Assembly: GCA_964598485.1 (NCBI GenBank)
Contig: CAZRCD010000011.1
Location: forward strand, 4,331 to 68,330
Reading direction: 5' to 3'
DNA length: 64,000 bases
Source: SOJA01 sp964598485
Lineage (GTDB): Archaea > Thermoproteota > Bathyarchaeia > Bathyarchaeales > Bathycorpusculaceae
Shown here: one piece after another, positions 1-7,817 of the stretch
Numbering within the stretch: position 1 is the stretch's first letter
How the letters are laid out: each line of letters starts with the position of its first letter
The notes under the pieces: model-generated
Databases searched by the model: none
Seen by the model: only the letters and a program-made list of their open reading frames with translations
Told to the model about the DNA's origin: nothing
Program-made: the position numbers and the translations under genes

Positions 1-595
1 TTTCAGCTGTTTTGCTGGCGTGTCTCAACTCGGCTTGTGCAGAAGGTGTGTCTATCCCAGAAAGAGTTAGCAACATATAGTAGAAAGGAAAGCCGTGCCA
101 CCTGCCATCAGATGTCCGTCCCTGTTTTATTCTGTTTAGCCCTTTTTCAAGAATTCTATCCCACTTATCAGGCTTAGTCGCCACTAGTGTCCTGAGGAAA
201 GCCGTGGTGCATGTGTAGCAACACCAACTCCCACTTTCTGCTCCCGCTTCCAGGAGATCGTTAAAGCTTTTCAGCGCTTGTTTGACAGCCGAAGATGATC
301 TAAGTTTCCAAACAATAACTGTTCGAAGAGCCTCTTCGCCTAGAACATGTCGAGTACCCGCGTTAGACAACATTCGTTCACCTGTTAGTAAGCGTACGCC
401 TTGAGAAAGATCCTGATTCGTTGGCATGAACAAATTTAAATAGGATCCATGCAGCCCCTGTCTTGACAGAACCCACTCAAGTGCTTCTTGCACGTGAGCA
501 GCTGATTTGCTTCTAAATCCCTGATGCACTTCTTCCAAACGCCAAAGTGTCTCTTGCAGAGATTCTGGAACGAGTATTTTCGTCGTTTCCACCAT
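1..595 (-). CDS. Prenyltransferase/squalene-oxidase-repeat-like protein, 3' part outside the window
   Basis: An open frame of 198 codons runs from an ATG at 593-595 to the window edge with no stop, so the C-terminal part is missing. The visible part begins MVETTKILVPESL and is helical. It contains a Cys-rich stretch (SWCCYTCTTAF) and, near the end, DGRWHGFPFYYMLLTLSGI. That last pattern resembles the alpha/alpha-barrel repeats of prenyltransferase and terpene-cyclase-like proteins (established for that fold; assignment here is inference). GGAG lies about 10 bases before the ATG and a TATA-like TTAAATA lies near 650-657. It is divergent from the aminotransferase at 781. No substrate can be named. 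A helical-repeat protein of other function is possible. Confidence 0.6.
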   Translation of the reverse strand, partial: MVETTKILVPESLQETLWRLEEVHQGFRSKSAAHVQEALEWVLSRQGLHGSYLNLFMPTNQDLSQGVRLLTGERMLSNAGTRHVLGEEALRTVIVWKLRSSSAVKQALKSFNDLLEAGAESGSWCCYTCTTAFLRTLVATKPDKWDRILEKGLNRIKQGRTSDGRWHGFPFYYMLLTLSGIDTPSAQAELRHASKTAE

Positions 596-780
596 ACATA
601 GGTCTCTCCGCATTGGCAAATAACTACTCTATTTTCATTTGCCCAAGTGAATATTTAAGCTAGTGTATACGAAGAAATGCTTGCAATGTAAAACCACTAC
701 TTTATTAACGTTTGATTTATAGTAAATAGTTAGACGTACAAGTCATTTGCTTAGAAGTATGCTAGTTAGAAGGTGACAGC
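596..780. promoter_or_regulatory. Divergent promoter region
   Basis: This 185-base A/T-rich gap separates two divergent genes. A TTAAATA-type TATA element near 650-657 fits the leftward gene (start 595). A TTTATAGTAA element near 715-724 fits the rightward aminotransferase (start 781). AAGGTGA at 770-776 is the ribosome binding site for the TTG start at 781. No reading frame or repeat is evident inside. Confidence 0.4.
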
Positions 781-1884
781 TTGATTCCAATCAATGCTCC
801 ACAAATTGGCGAAGAAGAGATCAAAGCAGTTGTTAAAGTGATGAAGAGTGGCGTGTTGACGCATGGATTAGGCGCTGGACCCACGGTCACAAAGTTTGAA
901 AAAAAATTCGCGAAATTTATGAAAGCAAAACATGCGATAGCCGTAAACACAGGAACATCTGCTCTGCACCTAGCAATTACAGGAACAGGAATCAAACACG
1001 GTCATGAGGTAATTCTGCCAAGCTTCACGTTCGTTGCAACAGCCGAAGTCATTGCAATGGCTGGAGCCAAACCAGTTTTTGTGGACATAGACCCTGAAAC
1101 ATACAACATTTCTCCAAGAAAGATTGAAGAAGCCATAACGAAAAAGACTAAGGCAATAATGACTGTGGACTTGTATGGTTTGCCCGCTGACATGCAACCG
1201 ATAAGGGAAATTGCTGACAAACACGAACTGACAATTGTTGAAGATTCATGTCAAGCCCACGGTGCAAGTTACAAAGGAAAACCGCCGGGAGCCTTCGCTG
1301 ATGCTGTATGCTGGAGCTTTTACGCAAGCAAAAACATGACGACTGGCGAAGGTGGAATGATAACAACAAACGATGATGAACTTGCGGAGAACATGCGGTT
1401 CATGAGAAGCCACGGAGAAAAAGAGAAGTACCAGTCACTCACACTTGGGCATAACTATCACATGCCAGAAATACAAGCAGCAATAGGCTGCATACAATTG
1501 AAGAAACTGCCGAAATTCTCAGCCAAAAGACGCGAAAACGCTAAAAGACTAACAGCAAAACTTAGAAAAGCAGAGAGCTTAAAGTTGCCTAAGGAACCCA
1601 GAGGCTACAAGCACAGCTGGTATCTTTACACTGTCAGATTAAAAGATGCAAAACGAAAGAAAAGAGACAAAATAGTTGAAGCACTGAGACAAAAAGGCAT
1701 AGGCGCAGAAGTCTATTATGTCAACCCTATACACCTCATGCCGTATTACAGAAAATTTGGAAAACATAGGCTTCAAGAAACAGAGAAAGCCGCTGAGCAG
1801 GTGTTTTCGCTGCCAGTACATCCTGGGGTTACAGCAAAGCAGATAGACTTTATAGGTGAATCTGTTCTACATGACATAGTGTAA
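781..1884 (+). CDS. DegT/DnrJ/EryC1/StrS-family PLP aminotransferase
   Basis: A 367-residue sugar aminotransferase-type enzyme. This family transfers an amino group to a nucleotide-linked keto-sugar using pyridoxal phosphate, usually to build surface glycans. The fold-type I signature is clear: NTGTSALHLA near residue 60, VEDSCQAHGASY near 155 (PLP contacts), and FYASKNMTTGEGG near 180, where the lysine forms the Schiff base. The C-terminal LPVHPG motif is also typical. The start is TTG, chosen because AAGGTGA sits 4 bases upstream. No sugar-biosynthesis partners lie beside it, so the substrate is unknown. It is followed by an independent promoter, so it is probably monocistronic. Confidence 0.9.
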   Translation: MIPINAPQIGEEEIKAVVKVMKSGVLTHGLGAGPTVTKFEKKFAKFMKAKHAIAVNTGTSALHLAITGTGIKHGHEVILPSFTFVATAEVIAMAGAKPVFVDIDPETYNISPRKIEEAITKKTKAIMTVDLYGLPADMQPIREIADKHELTIVEDSCQAHGASYKGKPPGAFADAVCWSFYASKNMTTGEGGMITTNDDELAENMRFMRSHGEKEKYQSLTLGHNYHMPEIQAAIGCIQLKKLPKFSAKRRENAKRLTAKLRKAESLKLPKEPRGYKHSWYLYTVRLKDAKRKKRDKIVEALRQKGIGAEVYYVNPIHLMPYYRKFGKHRLQETEKAAEQVFSLPVHPGVTAKQIDFIGESVLHDIV

Positions 1885-1900
1885 GTTTTTTCACTTAAGG

Positions 1901-1968
1901 TTTATATGGGGTAAATTAAAGTAGTATGGAATCTGTCGTTTGTTTGAGATTTTGGAGAGGAACCACAC
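1901..1968 (+). promoter_or_regulatory. Promoter and ribosome binding site of the cPGS-like gene
   Basis: TTTATATG at 1901-1908 is a good archaeal TATA box. It would start transcription near 1930. GGAGAGG at 1954-1960 lies 8 bases before the ATG at 1969, giving a leader of about 40 bases. Confidence 0.5.
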
Positions 1969-3300
1969 ATGCGAATAATCAAGGTTATTATAATGGGCGC
2001 AGCTGGCAGAGACTTCCACAACTTTAACGTCTACTTCAGAAACAACGACGCCTATAATGTTGTAGCTTTCACAGCTACACAGATTCCAGGCATAGCAGAA
2101 AGAGGTTACCCACCTGAACTTGCAGGTCCAAACTATCCGAAGGGCATACCCATCTATCCCGAAGAGGAACTGCCCAACCTAATAAAACAGCAGGATATTG
2201 ACCAAGTTGTTTTCGCATACAGCGACGTTCCCCACGAATATGTTATGCATAAGGCTTCCATGGTCCTCGCGAACGGTGCAGACTTCCGCTTAATGGGTCC
2301 TAAAACGACTATGCTTGAAGCTAAGGTTCCGTTGGTTTCAGTGTGCGCTGTTAGAACTGGTTCAGGTAAAAGCCAAACATCCCGCCAAGTTGCAAAAATC
2401 TTGAAAAACAAGGGGTTAAGGGTTGTTGCCATACGACATCCAATGCCCTACGGAGACTTGACCAAGCAGATTTGGCAGCGTTTTGCCACTTATGAGGATT
2501 TAGATAAACATAAATGCACAATTGAGGAGAGGGAAGAATACGAGCCGCACATTGATAACGGCATAATCGTTTACGCAGGAGTCGACTACGAGAAAATTTT
2601 GAGAGAAGCGGAAAAAGAAGCGGATGTTATCGTTTGGGATGGAGGTAACAACGACTTATCTTTCTACAAGTCTGACCTGCACATTGTTGTAGCTGACCCA
2701 CATAGGGCTGGAAACGAACTCACTTACTATCCCGGAGAGACTAACCTAAGAATGGCAGATGTCGTAATAATCAACAAAGTTGACACAGCGGATCCGAAAA
2801 ATGTTGAGAAAGTTAAGGAAAACATCGAGAAGGTTAATCCGAAAGCAAGAGTGTTGGAGGCAGCTTCACCCGTAACCGTTGATAAACCTGAATTGATTAA
2901 GGGAAATCAAGTTTTAGTCATTGAGGACGGCCCAACATTAACCCATGGCAACATGCCATATGGGGCTGGAGCAGTAATAGCCAAAAAGCTTGGAGCAAGA
3001 GAAATGGTTGACCCTAGACCTTACGCTGTTGGTTCTATAAAGGAAACTTACGAGAAATACACGCACTTAGGCGCGATTCTTCCAGCAGTCGGTTATGGTG
3101 ATAAGCAGATAGCTGAACTTAAAGCGACCATTGACCGTACACCATGCGACGCTGTAGTGATCGGAACTCCAATTGACTTAAGAAGGGTAATGACTATTGA
3201 CAAGCCGACTGTAAGGGCGAAATATGAACTCAAAGTGTTAGGACCAGTAACGCTAGAAGAGATTTTGGAAGAATTTCTTCAAAGAAGTGGAAAAGGATGA
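1969..3300 (+). CDS. Cyclic 2,3-diphosphoglycerate synthetase-like GTPase
   Basis: A 443-residue cytosolic protein of the family that includes methanogen cPGS, which makes cyclic 2,3-diphosphoglycerate from 2,3-diphosphoglycerate with ATP. The N-terminal ~125 residues form a Rossmann-like region. The P-loop RTGSGKSQTSRQ follows near residue 130, with IRHPMPYGDL just after it, and VWDGGNND and VIINKVD later in the GTPase-like core. Many non-methanogens carry homologues whose product is unproven, so the exact reaction here is inference. It is translationally coupled (ATGA overlap) to the cyclophilin-like gene, which suggests a joint function. Start ATG with GGAGAGG. Confidence 0.8.
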   Translation: MRIIKVIIMGAAGRDFHNFNVYFRNNDAYNVVAFTATQIPGIAERGYPPELAGPNYPKGIPIYPEEELPNLIKQQDIDQVVFAYSDVPHEYVMHKASMVLANGADFRLMGPKTTMLEAKVPLVSVCAVRTGSGKSQTSRQVAKILKNKGLRVVAIRHPMPYGDLTKQIWQRFATYEDLDKHKCTIEEREEYEPHIDNGIIVYAGVDYEKILREAEKEADVIVWDGGNNDLSFYKSDLHIVVADPHRAGNELTYYPGETNLRMADVVIINKVDTADPKNVEKVKENIEKVNPKARVLEAASPVTVDKPELIKGNQVLVIEDGPTLTHGNMPYGAGAVIAKKLGAREMVDPRPYAVGSIKETYEKYTHLGAILPAVGYGDKQIAELKATIDRTPCDAVVIGTPIDLRRVMTIDKPTVRAKYELKVLGPVTLEEILEEFLQRSGKG

Positions 3301-3680
3301 ATGGCGAAGAAACTGAAATCTCACGTGTAAAAATAAAATTCGTAATTGACGATTTGGGGGAAGCCGAAGGAGAGCTTGTACGTCATTTGGCACCAAGAAC
3401 TATAGACATGATTGTCAGGAAACTACCGCTGGAGGGTAGAACGGCTCTATGGAAGGAAGAAGTCTACTTCGAAATACCAGTGAAAATGGGAGAGGAAAAA
3501 GCAAAAAGCACGGTGGAAAAGGGAACGATAGCCTTCTGGCCTATGGGAAGCGCCATATGCATATTCCACGGAGAAACTCAACCATACAGTCCCGTGAACG
3601 TTCTTGGCACGATAACAAAGAATCTTGAATTGTTTAGCAGAGTGAAAAGCGGGACTAAAATAAGAGTGGAAAAATGTTAG
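3297..3680 (+). CDS. Cyclophilin-like fold protein
   Basis: A 127-residue protein resembling the small archaeal/bacterial cyclophilin-like family (DUF369/TM1367 type). The visible pattern is an acidic start (ELVRHLAPRTIDMIVRKLPLEGR) followed by VYFEIPV and a central GTIAFWPMGSAICIFHGET. These proteins have the cyclophilin barrel but lack the classic prolyl isomerase catalytic set, and their role is unknown. The ATG overlaps the stop of the preceding GTPase gene by 4 bases (ATGA), so the two are co-translated. No signal peptide. Confidence 0.75.
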   Translation: MNGEETEISRVKIKFVIDDLGEAEGELVRHLAPRTIDMIVRKLPLEGRTALWKEEVYFEIPVKMGEEKAKSTVEKGTIAFWPMGSAICIFHGETQPYSPVNVLGTITKNLELFSRVKSGTKIRVEKC

Positions 3681-3755
3681 GCCTAAGCTTAAGCAGTTCC
3701 TTCTTTGCCATTATTTTCTATGTCTTTTTTGGCGCGCGAACCAATGAGAAAAAAG

Positions 3756-3770
3756 CATAATTTTTAATAA
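3756..3770 (+). promoter_or_regulatory. TATA-like element of the B12-binding radical SAM gene
   Basis: CATAATTTTTAATAA lies about 45 bases before the ATG at 3814, in the 133-base gap after the cyclophilin-like gene. Spacing fits an archaeal TATA box with a leader of about 20-25 bases. Confidence 0.35.
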
Positions 3771-3813
3771 CAACACGAAGGAAATCAATCTTTCATTCAG
3801 ATGTGAAGAAGGC

Positions 3814-5376
3814 ATGACAAAAAATTCAGGCGTAAAAGTGGTTTTGACGGCTTCTGCCACTGAAATGAGCGACTTTTTTGACAACCCCTTCGTCGCGTTC
3901 GTAGCAGGATTCCCCAAAGGACCTGTACCGTTATGGCTTTTGAGGAAAAAGCTCTATCCGCCAGTGGAACGCAACAGTGATGGAAGAGCTAAATACGCGC
4001 CTTACGGCTTGAGAAAAGTGGAAGCTCTTCTTTTGGAAAGCGGTTTCGACGAGTCAGAAGTAATGGTTGTCCATCCCTTCGATCTTGATGCCTTCGTAGG
4101 ACCAGACACAAAAGTAGTAGGCATATCCTCTATGGATCCAACGGGGATGGGATTCGTCAGTAAAACTTATTCTTCACTCGTTGGCGGTGGGGAACCCATG
4201 AACGCCATCGAGTTCAGAGAGTTAATAACGCATCAGAGCATTCCAAGGTATAAGCCTAAAGTGATTGTTGGTGGTTTTGGAGCGTGGCAGCTGGAACGTA
4301 AAGGAGTGGCGGAGAGTTACGGAATAGATTGTGTGATCATTGGAGAAGCTGAAACAGTAGTACCACAAGTCTTCAGAAAAGCAGTAAACGGTGAACCACT
4401 TCCACGCGTAGTTCGAGTTAAAAGAAGCCCAGAGACCGAAGATGTGCCCACTATTAGACACGCGTCTATCCACGGGGGTGTGGAGATTTCTCGGGGTTGC
4501 GGTCGCAACTGCCAGTTTTGTACACCTACGATGCAGAAAAAACGTGATGTCCCCCTTGAGAGAATTATGAAAGAAGTGGAGATCACTATCAGGGAAGGTG
4601 GTTCGCAGATTACGTTGATCACCGAAGACCTCTTCCTTTATGGTGGGAAGAACAAGCGTTTCATCCCTAACAAGAAGGCAGTTATGAAACTAATTGAGAG
4701 CGTAGCGTCCTACCCCGGAGTTAAGGCTATACAACCTACGCATATGTCCTTGGCTCCAGTTGTTTGCGATCCCGGGATGATTCAAGAATTGGCTGAAATC
4801 TTAATCCAATATCATTGGTATAGTCATGGAAAGAAGCCAATAGTGACTTCTGAAACGGGCGTAGAAACTGGAAGTGTTAGGCTTATGCGAAAGTATATGG
4901 CTGGAAAATCGCTTCCTTTCAAGCCTGAGCAATGGAAAGAAATTGTTGCTCAAGCTTTTGGAATATTGAATGACAATGATTGGTATCCGCTTGCCACTTT
5001 AATAATTGGGCTTCCAGACGAAAAGGAAGAGGATGTGTTGGAAACACTTGAGTTGATGGACGACTTGAAAGATTACTACGCCTTCTTCGTTCCGTTGCTT
5101 TTCGTTCCGTTGGAAAACTGTCTACTGATGAATAAACGTGGAGCAGAACTTGATTCTCTTTCAATGGCTCGCTGGGAATTCCTCATCCGATGCTGGGAAT
5201 ATAATATTAGAGTCTGGCGGGACTCCTTCTTAGAATACAGAATTCGTAACCCGCTACTTTACAAGATTGTTAAGCGAATGGTAATTCCATCGGTGGGAAA
5301 ATTAGCAGGAATCTATTACGGAGCGAAACATGGTGAAATGATGAAAACCGCCATATGGAAAATGGCGAGTGCTTAA
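3814..5376 (+). CDS. B12-binding domain radical SAM protein
   Basis: A 520-residue protein. The first ~200 residues look like a cobalamin-binding Rossmann domain (VVGISSMDPTGMG and KVIVGGFGAWQL). The radical SAM cluster motif CGRNCQFC has cysteines at 229, 233 and 236. TGVETGSVRLMRKYM and IIGLPDEKEEDVLETLELM follow, as in the YgiQ/elongator-like B12 radical SAM group. Family members do methylations, methylthiolations or ring rearrangements; the substrate cannot be told here. The C-terminus is basic and has no second cluster motif. Transcribed alone from its own promoter; the flanking genes give no pathway clue. Confidence 0.85.
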   Translation: MTKNSGVKVVLTASATEMSDFFDNPFVAFVAGFPKGPVPLWLLRKKLYPPVERNSDGRAKYAPYGLRKVEALLLESGFDESEVMVVHPFDLDAFVGPDTKVVGISSMDPTGMGFVSKTYSSLVGGGEPMNAIEFRELITHQSIPRYKPKVIVGGFGAWQLERKGVAESYGIDCVIIGEAETVVPQVFRKAVNGEPLPRVVRVKRSPETEDVPTIRHASIHGGVEISRGCGRNCQFCTPTMQKKRDVPLERIMKEVEITIREGGSQITLITEDLFLYGGKNKRFIPNKKAVMKLIESVASYPGVKAIQPTHMSLAPVVCDPGMIQELAEILIQYHWYSHGKKPIVTSETGVETGSVRLMRKYMAGKSLPFKPEQWKEIVAQAFGILNDNDWYPLATLIIGLPDEKEEDVLETLELMDDLKDYYAFFVPLLFVPLENCLLMNKRGAELDSLSMARWEFLIRCWEYNIRVWRDSFLEYRIRNPLLYKIVKRMVIPSVGKLAGIYYGAKHGEMMKTAIWKMASA

Positions 5377-5551
5377 ACATTTGTTTCCGAATTTTTGACA
5401 TCGCCAAACGGCGACATCAACTGAAGTCTTGTCACAATTTGTATCCGGGAAAATATTGGTGATGGCGCCTTTCATAAATCAACATATCTGATATTGTAAA
5501 ATATGGCGCCGAATATTCCTGATTGGAACTTGACCTTTAAGCTTGTAGTCA
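5377..5551. other. Intergenic region with hairpin and paired GGCGCC palindromes
   Basis: TCGCCAAACGGCGA at 5401-5414 forms a perfect 5-base-pair hairpin just after the radical SAM gene. ATGGCGCC occurs twice, at 5462-5469 and 5503-5510, in an A/T-rich background; GGCGCC is itself a palindrome. No reading frame is visible. Terminator plus operator is one reading, but chance cannot be excluded. Confidence 0.3.
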
Positions 5552-6028
5552 TCAGAGAAACACGCTTTCTCTCCAGCTTTTTAAAAGTCTTTCACATTCT
5601 TCTTTTACCTGTTTGTTTCGGCTTTTCTTTTTCAATACTTTAAGGAATTGTATGCGTTTTTGAACCGAACGCATTTCTGCTGCACCGCCAAAATACAGCT
5701 TGCCTTCAACATATTCTTTCATGTGATTTGCTTTTTGAATGAAGAGACTGGCTGCGTCCACCGGGTTTTGCACAGCGTACTTATTTGCCCAGATTGAAGC
5801 GTCTGCTTGGCGGAGTTGGGTCAAACCATCGATTTCCACTATGCTTCGGATGTACGTTCTTAAAAAATTGTAGCAGCCAGCAGTTTTGATAAGTTTCAAC
5901 GCTTGCCTGACTTTTTGCTTGAAAAATAGGCTTCCCTTAACTCTTAAACGATGTTTGTAGCCTTTCTTGATGAGTTCTCGGGCTTCTTTTACCTCCTCGG
6001 TTGTGTAGATTCTCTTGGGAAATTCCAA
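5552..6028 (-). CDS. Conserved-looking basic helical protein, function unknown
   Basis: A 158-residue Lys/Arg-rich, probably all-helical soluble protein that I do not recognise. The N-terminus has RIYTTEEVKEARELIKKGYKHRLRVKG. The middle has SIVEIDGLTQLRQADASIWANKYAV and the C-terminus a KKKSRNKQVKEECERL helix. There is no signal peptide, membrane segment or metal motif. The start is TTG with GAGGT about 11 bases upstream. It is co-oriented with the S25e and histone genes, and its basic charge would suit RNA or DNA binding, but that is only inference. Confidence 0.6.
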   Translation of the reverse strand: MEFPKRIYTTEEVKEARELIKKGYKHRLRVKGSLFFKQKVRQALKLIKTAGCYNFLRTYIRSIVEIDGLTQLRQADASIWANKYAVQNPVDAASLFIQKANHMKEYVEGKLYFGGAAEMRSVQKRIQFLKVLKKKSRNKQVKEECERLLKSWRESVFL

Positions 6029-6086
6029 GTGGATTTTGACCTCTAGCAGTTGATACAGAAAGGTTGGGGCAAAATGGATTTTTGAG

Positions 6087-6407
6087 TTAGTCTGTTGCTT
6101 TGTAGATTTTTAGGATGTGGTTTCCTGAAACCATTTTAACCACGCCACGTTTTTCTAGCTGCTCAAGGAAGTCTTTCGCTGCGCTTATTCTCACGTTCAA
6201 ACGTGAAGCCACAGCGTATGGTGTCAGAACCCGCATTTTTTTCAGTTCGCCCATTATCTTTTCGTTTTCCGGGTCTGGCGGAACTATGCCAGACGGTTTC
6301 TTTTCTTTAAGCCCTGATGTTTTCTCCTTTTTCTTTTTCTCCTGTTTGTCTTTCCTCGTTTGCATGCGTTCTACTTGCTTTAAACTGAGTTTCTTTTTCC
6401 CACCCAT
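6087..6407 (-). CDS. rps25e: 30S ribosomal protein S25e
   Basis: A 106-residue small-subunit ribosomal protein. The first ~45 residues are a highly charged Lys-rich tail (MGGKKKLSLKQVERMQTRK). The rest is the winged-helix part: ITGEL-type helix ENEKIMGELKKMRVLTPY, then AVASRLNVRISAAKDFLEQLEKRGVVKMV. Length and order match archaeal S25e. S25e is typical of eukaryotes and TACK/Asgard archaea and is generally missing from Euryarchaeota, which helps place the organism. GAGGAACC precedes the ATG. The histone gene lies just upstream on the same strand but is separated by a probable terminator. Confidence 0.9.
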   Translation of the reverse strand: MGGKKKLSLKQVERMQTRKDKQEKKKKEKTSGLKEKKPSGIVPPDPENEKIMGELKKMRVLTPYAVASRLNVRISAAKDFLEQLEKRGVVKMVSGNHILKIYKATD

Positions 6408-6489
6408 AGATTGGTTCCTCGTCTTGTGAAAGTGAGAAACGCTACTTATAGGATTTTCTTATGCGTAGACGCGTTTTTGGTGTACGGAT

Positions 6490-6511
6490 AAAAAGAGAGA
6501 AAATGAAAGAG
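6490..6511 (-). terminator. Oligo-T terminator after the histone gene
   Basis: On the minus strand the histone stop codon is followed within 20 bases by a pyrimidine-rich tract that includes TCTCTCTTTTTAT. Archaeal RNA polymerase commonly terminates at such T-runs without a hairpin. Confidence 0.35.
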
Positions 6512-6512
6512 T

Positions 6513-6734
6513 TTATTTGCGCATAGTTTTTTCAGCTGCGAATTCTATGTCTTTAGCTTTTATTGTTTTTCTTCCAGCGTACATGGCTAAGTCCAAGGCT
6601 TCTTTTGCAATTTTTATTCCTATTTTTTCCAATTCTTTTGCAAGTTCTTTTGCTGCTGCTTCGCTTACTCTTTCAGCTCCAGCTTTTTTGCATAATCTGT
6701 GCATTGGAGCAACCGCTAATTCTAAACCAGCCAT
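6513..6734 (-). CDS. Archaeal histone
   Basis: A 73-residue single histone fold (three helices, two loops). It matches HMfB-type histones closely: ELAVAPMHRLCKKAGAERVS at the start, EALDLAMYAGRKTIKAKDIEFA at the end. The RKTIK loop and the GAERVS loop contact DNA. These proteins dimerise and wrap DNA into hypernucleosome-like fibres. There is no N-terminal or C-terminal tail. AGGAG sits 5 bases before the ATG, and TTAAATA elements lie within 6761-6782. A Cys at position 15 is unusual compared with methanogen histones. A histone argues against a Sulfolobales-type crenarchaeon. Confidence 0.95.
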   Translation of the reverse strand: MAGLELAVAPMHRLCKKAGAERVSEAAAKELAKELEKIGIKIAKEALDLAMYAGRKTIKAKDIEFAAEKTMRK

Positions 6735-6843
6735 AAAGACTCCTCTGTAACCTCTTTTTCTATTTAAAGCAGTATTTAACGTTTATTGTTCTCTATTTGC
6801 CAAAATCTTCCATTAAAGCGTAGTAGTATTCAGATAAAAGGGG

Positions 6844-6856
6844 AAATTATAAAAGG
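6844..6856 (+). promoter_or_regulatory. TATA box of the TatD-like gene
   Basis: AAATTATAAAAGG lies about 42 bases before the ATG at 6892. This fits an archaeal BRE/TATA with transcription starting near 6875. Confidence 0.45.
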
Positions 6857-6891
6857 AAAACTAACGTAGTCTAGCGAAAGCGTGATTCAAG

Positions 6892-7671
6892 ATGAAGTTT
6901 GTTGACGCCCATGTACATCTTTCAGACAAGGAATATGCTGGGGATATAGACGAGATAATTGCTGAAGCGAAGGATGCTAATGTCGTTGCTTTGGTTTCGA
7001 ATTCAATGGATTACGAAACAAGTGTTGGGAGCCTAAGACTGGCTGAAACGTATCCAAGGATGGTTTATGCTGCCTTGGGCATTCATCCGTGGAATGTAAA
7101 GGCTTTGACAGAGGATGACCTTCAGCAGACGTTGGAGTTGATTTCACAGCAGAAGCAGAATAAAGCTTTAGTGGCTATTGGAGAGATAGGATTAGACTAT
7201 AAATATACAAAGATTTGGGATAAGCAACTGATGGTTTTTGATAGAATGCTCAAGTTGGCTGAAAATCTTGATTTGCCAGCCATAATTCACTCGCGGGGCA
7301 CGACAACCCAGATTGTTGATATGCTTCCCTCATATAACCTTAGAAAGGTGTTGCTGCACTGGTTCAGTAGACCAGTCAGCGCGTTAACTAAAGCCATAGA
7401 ATATGGGTATTATATTACTGAGGGGGCGCCGACGGCTTATTCAAATGGTATTCGTGACATTGTTAGGCGGACACCGCTAACTAATTTGTTGACTGAAACG
7501 GATGGGCCAGTTCGTTTTTATAAAAGTCCGTTTAAGGGTAAAAGGACGACTCCAGCTTTCATTCCAACAGTTGTTAAGGCGATAGCGGAAGTCAAAAGCA
7601 TGGACGTTGAAGATGTTGCTACACAAATAATCAAGAATTTCGAAGAATTCTTCGGAGTAAAATTAAGTTAA
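6892..7671 (+). CDS. TatD-family metal-dependent hydrolase/deoxyribonuclease
   Basis: A 259-residue amidohydrolase-fold enzyme. Metal ligands are visible in order: DAHVHL at the N-terminus, GEIGLDYKY near residue 100, IIHSRG near 140, LLHWFSR near 160 and TETDGP near 200. TatD enzymes are Mg2+-dependent 3'-5' exonucleases or related phosphoesterases that act on DNA ends in repair and degradation. The protein is cytosolic. It is monocistronic with its own TATA box, so context does not refine the substrate. Confidence 0.9.
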   Translation: MKFVDAHVHLSDKEYAGDIDEIIAEAKDANVVALVSNSMDYETSVGSLRLAETYPRMVYAALGIHPWNVKALTEDDLQQTLELISQQKQNKALVAIGEIGLDYKYTKIWDKQLMVFDRMLKLAENLDLPAIIHSRGTTTQIVDMLPSYNLRKVLLHWFSRPVSALTKAIEYGYYITEGAPTAYSNGIRDIVRRTPLTNLLTETDGPVRFYKSPFKGKRTTPAFIPTVVKAIAEVKSMDVEDVATQIIKNFEEFFGVKLS

Positions 7672-7817
7672 ATAGAATGACTTCTGCATAGATTTAGAAG
7701 TGGAAAGCGAGCAGTTCCCCCACAAAAAATTTCTACGAGAATAAAACAACATCAATAAGCTAGCATACTAAACTGATTTTAGATAGTTTGAAATATCAAG
7801 AATGTGGAGCGGATGGA

